A stretch of DNA of 27,500 bases from Balamuthia mandrillaris (Eukaryota; Discosea; Longamoebia; Balamuthiidae), in the NCBI GenBank assembly GCA_031835245.1, contig JAVKOQ010000441.1, positions 5,001 to 32,500 of the forward strand, written 5' to 3'. A program made the translations under genes and the position numbers. The notes under the pieces are model-generated. The model searched no databases and was not told the DNA's origin. It saw only the letters and a program-made list of their open reading frames with translations. Numbering within the stretch: position 1 is the first letter of the stretch; each line of letters begins with the position of its first letter. Shown in pieces: positions 25,145-27,500 of this stretch.

Positions 25145-25796
25145 CTGTTGAAGTCTAAAAATAGAACCAAGAAAAAGACCAAGGAAAGCATAGAAATCTA
25201 ATCAGATTTAATGACAAGGATGGAAACTAGTGTATATATATAAATTTTTTTTTAAGTTATCTTTTTGTTCTTAAAAAAGAATAGAAGAAGTACTTATAAT
25301 TGAGAAGCAAATTAAGGAAAAAAAGAAGCTTGAAATTGAAAAGTGGCTTTTTTGTTTTTTATATCATAAGTTCAGAGCTCAGAAAAGTTTCGGGAAAGAT
25401 AGGAAAAAGCTTTTAAAATAGCTATATATTAATAATAACATATGATACAAAAGATCAATTATAGTTAACATATGATGGTTGATGTCACAACCCAGCCATG
25501 AGTTAAGTCAATTTTTCTCTCTTATACAACACTCTCATAAAGGAGAAATAAGATTGGGATGATTCTTGGTTTGCTCTTATTGAAAAGACTTGCTTTGTGT
25601 ACTATTTCTCTCTTTAATTCTGTTATTTTCTCCTTTTTCCCTGTTTTCCCTTTCTCCTTGGGTAATACAATACTTAGGAATTCCGTTTGATTGGTTAATT
25701 GATGTTATCCTATTGATCAAACTGAGATCATGTTACATGATATGGACAAAAAAGAAGAAAGAAATGAAAATAGGGTTATATTGATGGTTACCAATA
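25145..25796 (-). repeat. Eroded solo LTR-A split by an LTR-C
   Basis: Starts TGTTGAAGTC (25145) and continues to 25482. It resumes after the LTR-C with GACAAAAAAGAAGAAAG and ends at a worn TTGATGGTTACCAATA (25796). Without the insert it is about 392 bp, the family length. Flanks ATTC and GTTC differ by one transition. Confidence 0.7.
25483..25742 (-). repeat. LTR-C inserted in LTR-A
   Basis: 260 bp, from TGTCACAACCCAG to CATGTTACATGATA, the reverse complement of the 21378-21638 family. Flanks are TTGA and TGGA. Confidence 0.75.
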
Positions 25797-26008
25797 GTTC
25801 AAGGGATTGAAAATCATTTTTTGTCCTTTGTAACTTGCAGGTGAACAAATCATCAATTTTTATATTGATATACACAAAGCTTTTTACATACAATTAAAAC
25901 AAAAAGGGTTACACCATGATTTTCTAATCCTGAGTTATCAGCATCAAAGATTATGAATGTCTTCAAAAGATAAAATCAGGTATAGAACTTCTTGATAATA
26001 TTCACGTT

Positions 26009-26113
26009 TGTTAGAAAACCAATGATTCACTTCATTATAACTTCCTCTTAAAACTCTTCTGGATACTCCAAATTTTCTCACCCCTTTTTATTTTTCCTTT
26101 TTCCTCATAACAC
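26009..26113 (-). repeat. LTR-D fragment, minus strand
   Basis: TGTTAGAAAACCAATGATTCAC to TTTTCCTCATAACAC matches the half of LTR-D nearest its CAACA end. It stops where the LTR-B fragment begins. Confidence 0.7.
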
Positions 26114-26270
26114 TGTTAGTAAAATCAGCAACACTTATCTCAAGACCCTCACCTCTCCTTTTTTTTGTATCCTCTATCCTTCCTTTCTCCCTTTTTCCCT
26201 TTTTCTTGGTGTCTTTGAAGCAATGTCAGAGATTCACTCTTGTTGTCATTCCTCTATTCTCTTGAATACT
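26114..26270 (+). repeat. LTR-B fragment
   Basis: TGTTAGTAAAATCAGCAACAC to CTCTATTCTCTTGAATAC matches about the first 160 bp of LTR-B; the rest is missing. Confidence 0.72.
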
Positions 26271-26284
26271 AGTATTAAGAAAGA

Positions 26285-26436
26285 TGAACACTAGATAGTT
26301 ATTTATTATTATAAGTCTATAGCTTAATATCAACATAAAAAAGTGATGATGATTGGTATATAATCATTCATAGAAAAGAAGAAAGAAATGAAAAAAGATA
26401 GGAAGAAAAAGTTGATTAAGTTGATAGTTGCAAATA
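26285..26436 (-). repeat. LTR-A 5'-end fragment, minus strand
   Basis: GAAGAAAGAAATGAAAAAAG and the terminal GTTGATTAAGTTGATAGTTGC match the start of LTR-A in reverse. Confidence 0.45.
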
Positions 26437-26499
26437 ATTGATGAAAAAGAAAATGCATAAATACAATGGATAATGCTTTATAAGATACAAAGGACAAGT

Positions 26500-26814
26500 T
26501 GTTATAGCCCAAGCATAAAACCAAGAGAAATCATTTTGGAGCAAGAGGAAATATTGGATGTAGTTAACACTATAAATACTTATTAGAATAGGAAAAAGAC
26601 TTTTATAAGAATAAAAAAAATACAAATACCAGGTGATATAAAAGAGTATTATAACAAAACCAAGAAGGGGAAAAAGCTTAAAGTGAAAGAATGACTTTTT
26701 TAGCTTGTCACATCTCAAATTCAATGCTTGGGAAAGTCCTAAGAAAGGCAAGAAAAAAATGTTCAAAATTACTTAATGTTAATGATAATAAAAAAGAAAG
26801 AAACAAAGAAGCCA
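26500..26814 (-). repeat. Eroded LTR-A holding an LTR-E fragment
   Basis: TGTTATAGCCCAAGC, AATTCAATGCTTGGGAAAGTCC and AAGAAAGGCAAG match LTR-A in reverse. LTR-E sequence lies inside at 26578-26656. Confidence 0.5.
26578..26656 (+). repeat. LTR-E fragment
   Basis: AGGAAAAAGACTTTTATAAG through AGTATTATAACA matches the right half of LTR-E. Confidence 0.5.
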
Positions 26815-26829
26815 CTGGTCCAAATAGCT

Positions 26830-27500
26830 AGAGTTGATAAAAGAATAGAATCAACGAATATTGTTGTGAAGAACACATGTTGTCCATCAAGGAAGATCTT
26901 GATAAAGACAGTTGTAGCCACACTGGGTGCCTAGGCTGCTGATAGTTTCTATTAGGCTTTTTTCAACTCACAGAGGCTGATGCAACTTTACAATTCACGA
27001 GGAGTCGATTATAAAAACCTAGAATCGGGTGTTGCTAGCGATTAAATATGGCAAAGTAGTCCCTCAAAACATCAGTGCTAGTTGGCACAAAATGAGGGGG
27101 TGCATCAACGAGAAAACAAGAGAAAAAATCGCTTTTCAAAGCACAGGAGCGAAGGGAGGATGCAGACTAAAGTAGCAGGTTCAAGCGCGGCTCCGGCCGC
27201 AACTGGCCTGCAAAAAGTCGATCCAAACGGACATCCAGGTGCGGAGAGAAAGGATTGACAAGGAGCGAAGGTGGGTGGGTTTGGGAGTCACTATGGCGGC
27301 CCTGTGTGTGTGGGGAAGGAAATTCCGCACATGCTGCGAGTTCATAGCATGGTTCCTACCAGCCGCACGAGTAGCCCTGGTCAGGTGATCATTTTTCTTT
27401 TGTGGGTTTCTCCGGTTGGAGTAAAAAAGAGGGAGCAGAGGGAGAAGGAAGAGAGGCAACAAAAAGGTGCACAGATCTGCCACAAACCAGCTGTGACCAG
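26830..27500. other. Non-repeat region, GC-richer after about 27150; possible host locus edge
   Basis: None of the window's repeat families appears here. The last 350 bases contain CpG dinucleotides at a density not seen in the spacers. A minus-strand open frame of 100 codons at 27181-27483 starts with a hydrophobic MADLCTFLLPLFLLPLLPLF segment resembling a signal peptide. It matches nothing I recognise and could be chance in an untranslated or promoter region. Confidence 0.35.

Overview
This is transposon-rich eukaryotic DNA with no host gene I can identify. Two kinds of Ty3/Gypsy element with a C-terminal chromodomain (chromoviruses), a Tc1/mariner copy broken largely by G:C-to-A:T changes, and AT-rich spacers suggest a fungus, possibly an early-diverging lineage with a repeat-expanded genome. 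That is inference; nothing here fixes the species. No rRNA, tRNA, CRISPR array or bacterial-style operon is visible.

I sorted the repeats into families by comparing copies within the window. LTR-A (about 390-400 bp) belongs to an eroded chromovirus. LTR-B (235 bp) belongs to a nearly whole chromovirus. LTR-G (268 bp) flanks a gag-only element. LTR-C (about 260 bp), LTR-D (about 212 bp) and LTR-E (about 138 bp) occur only as lone copies. All begin TG and end CA, and clean copies of A, B, D, E and G are flanked by 4-bp target duplications.

Layout: 1-3143 is the 3' part of an LTR-A chromovirus fossil with its 3' LTR, followed by an LTR-D (3203-3414). 3957-5955 is a young gag-only element with two apparently identical LTRs. 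6032-7752 holds an LTR-E, a weak integrase-like fossil, a minisatellite and a solo LTR-A. 7753-10504 is mostly AT-rich DNA with a 139-bp pure pyrimidine tract and one LTR-E. 10505-13564 has a short minisatellite, LTR-D copies, a minus-strand integrase fossil, an LTR-E and a broken Tc1/mariner (12134-13389). 13643-18825 is the nearly whole LTR-B chromovirus, inserted in an LTR-C. 19025-21064 is a minus-strand gag-protease fossil ending in an LTR-A. 21065-26814 is a mosaic of minisatellite and nested LTRs. From about 26830 the sequence looks unlike the repeats and becomes GC-richer after about 27150, which may mark a host locus.

The most interesting item is the gag-only element at 3957-5955. 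It has an open 465-codon gag with a zinc knuckle and no room for pol, yet matching LTRs and a target duplication indicate recent movement. Its LTR-adjacent sequence and polypurine tract resemble those of the LTR-B chromovirus, so a chromovirus of that kind is a plausible source of the missing enzymes.
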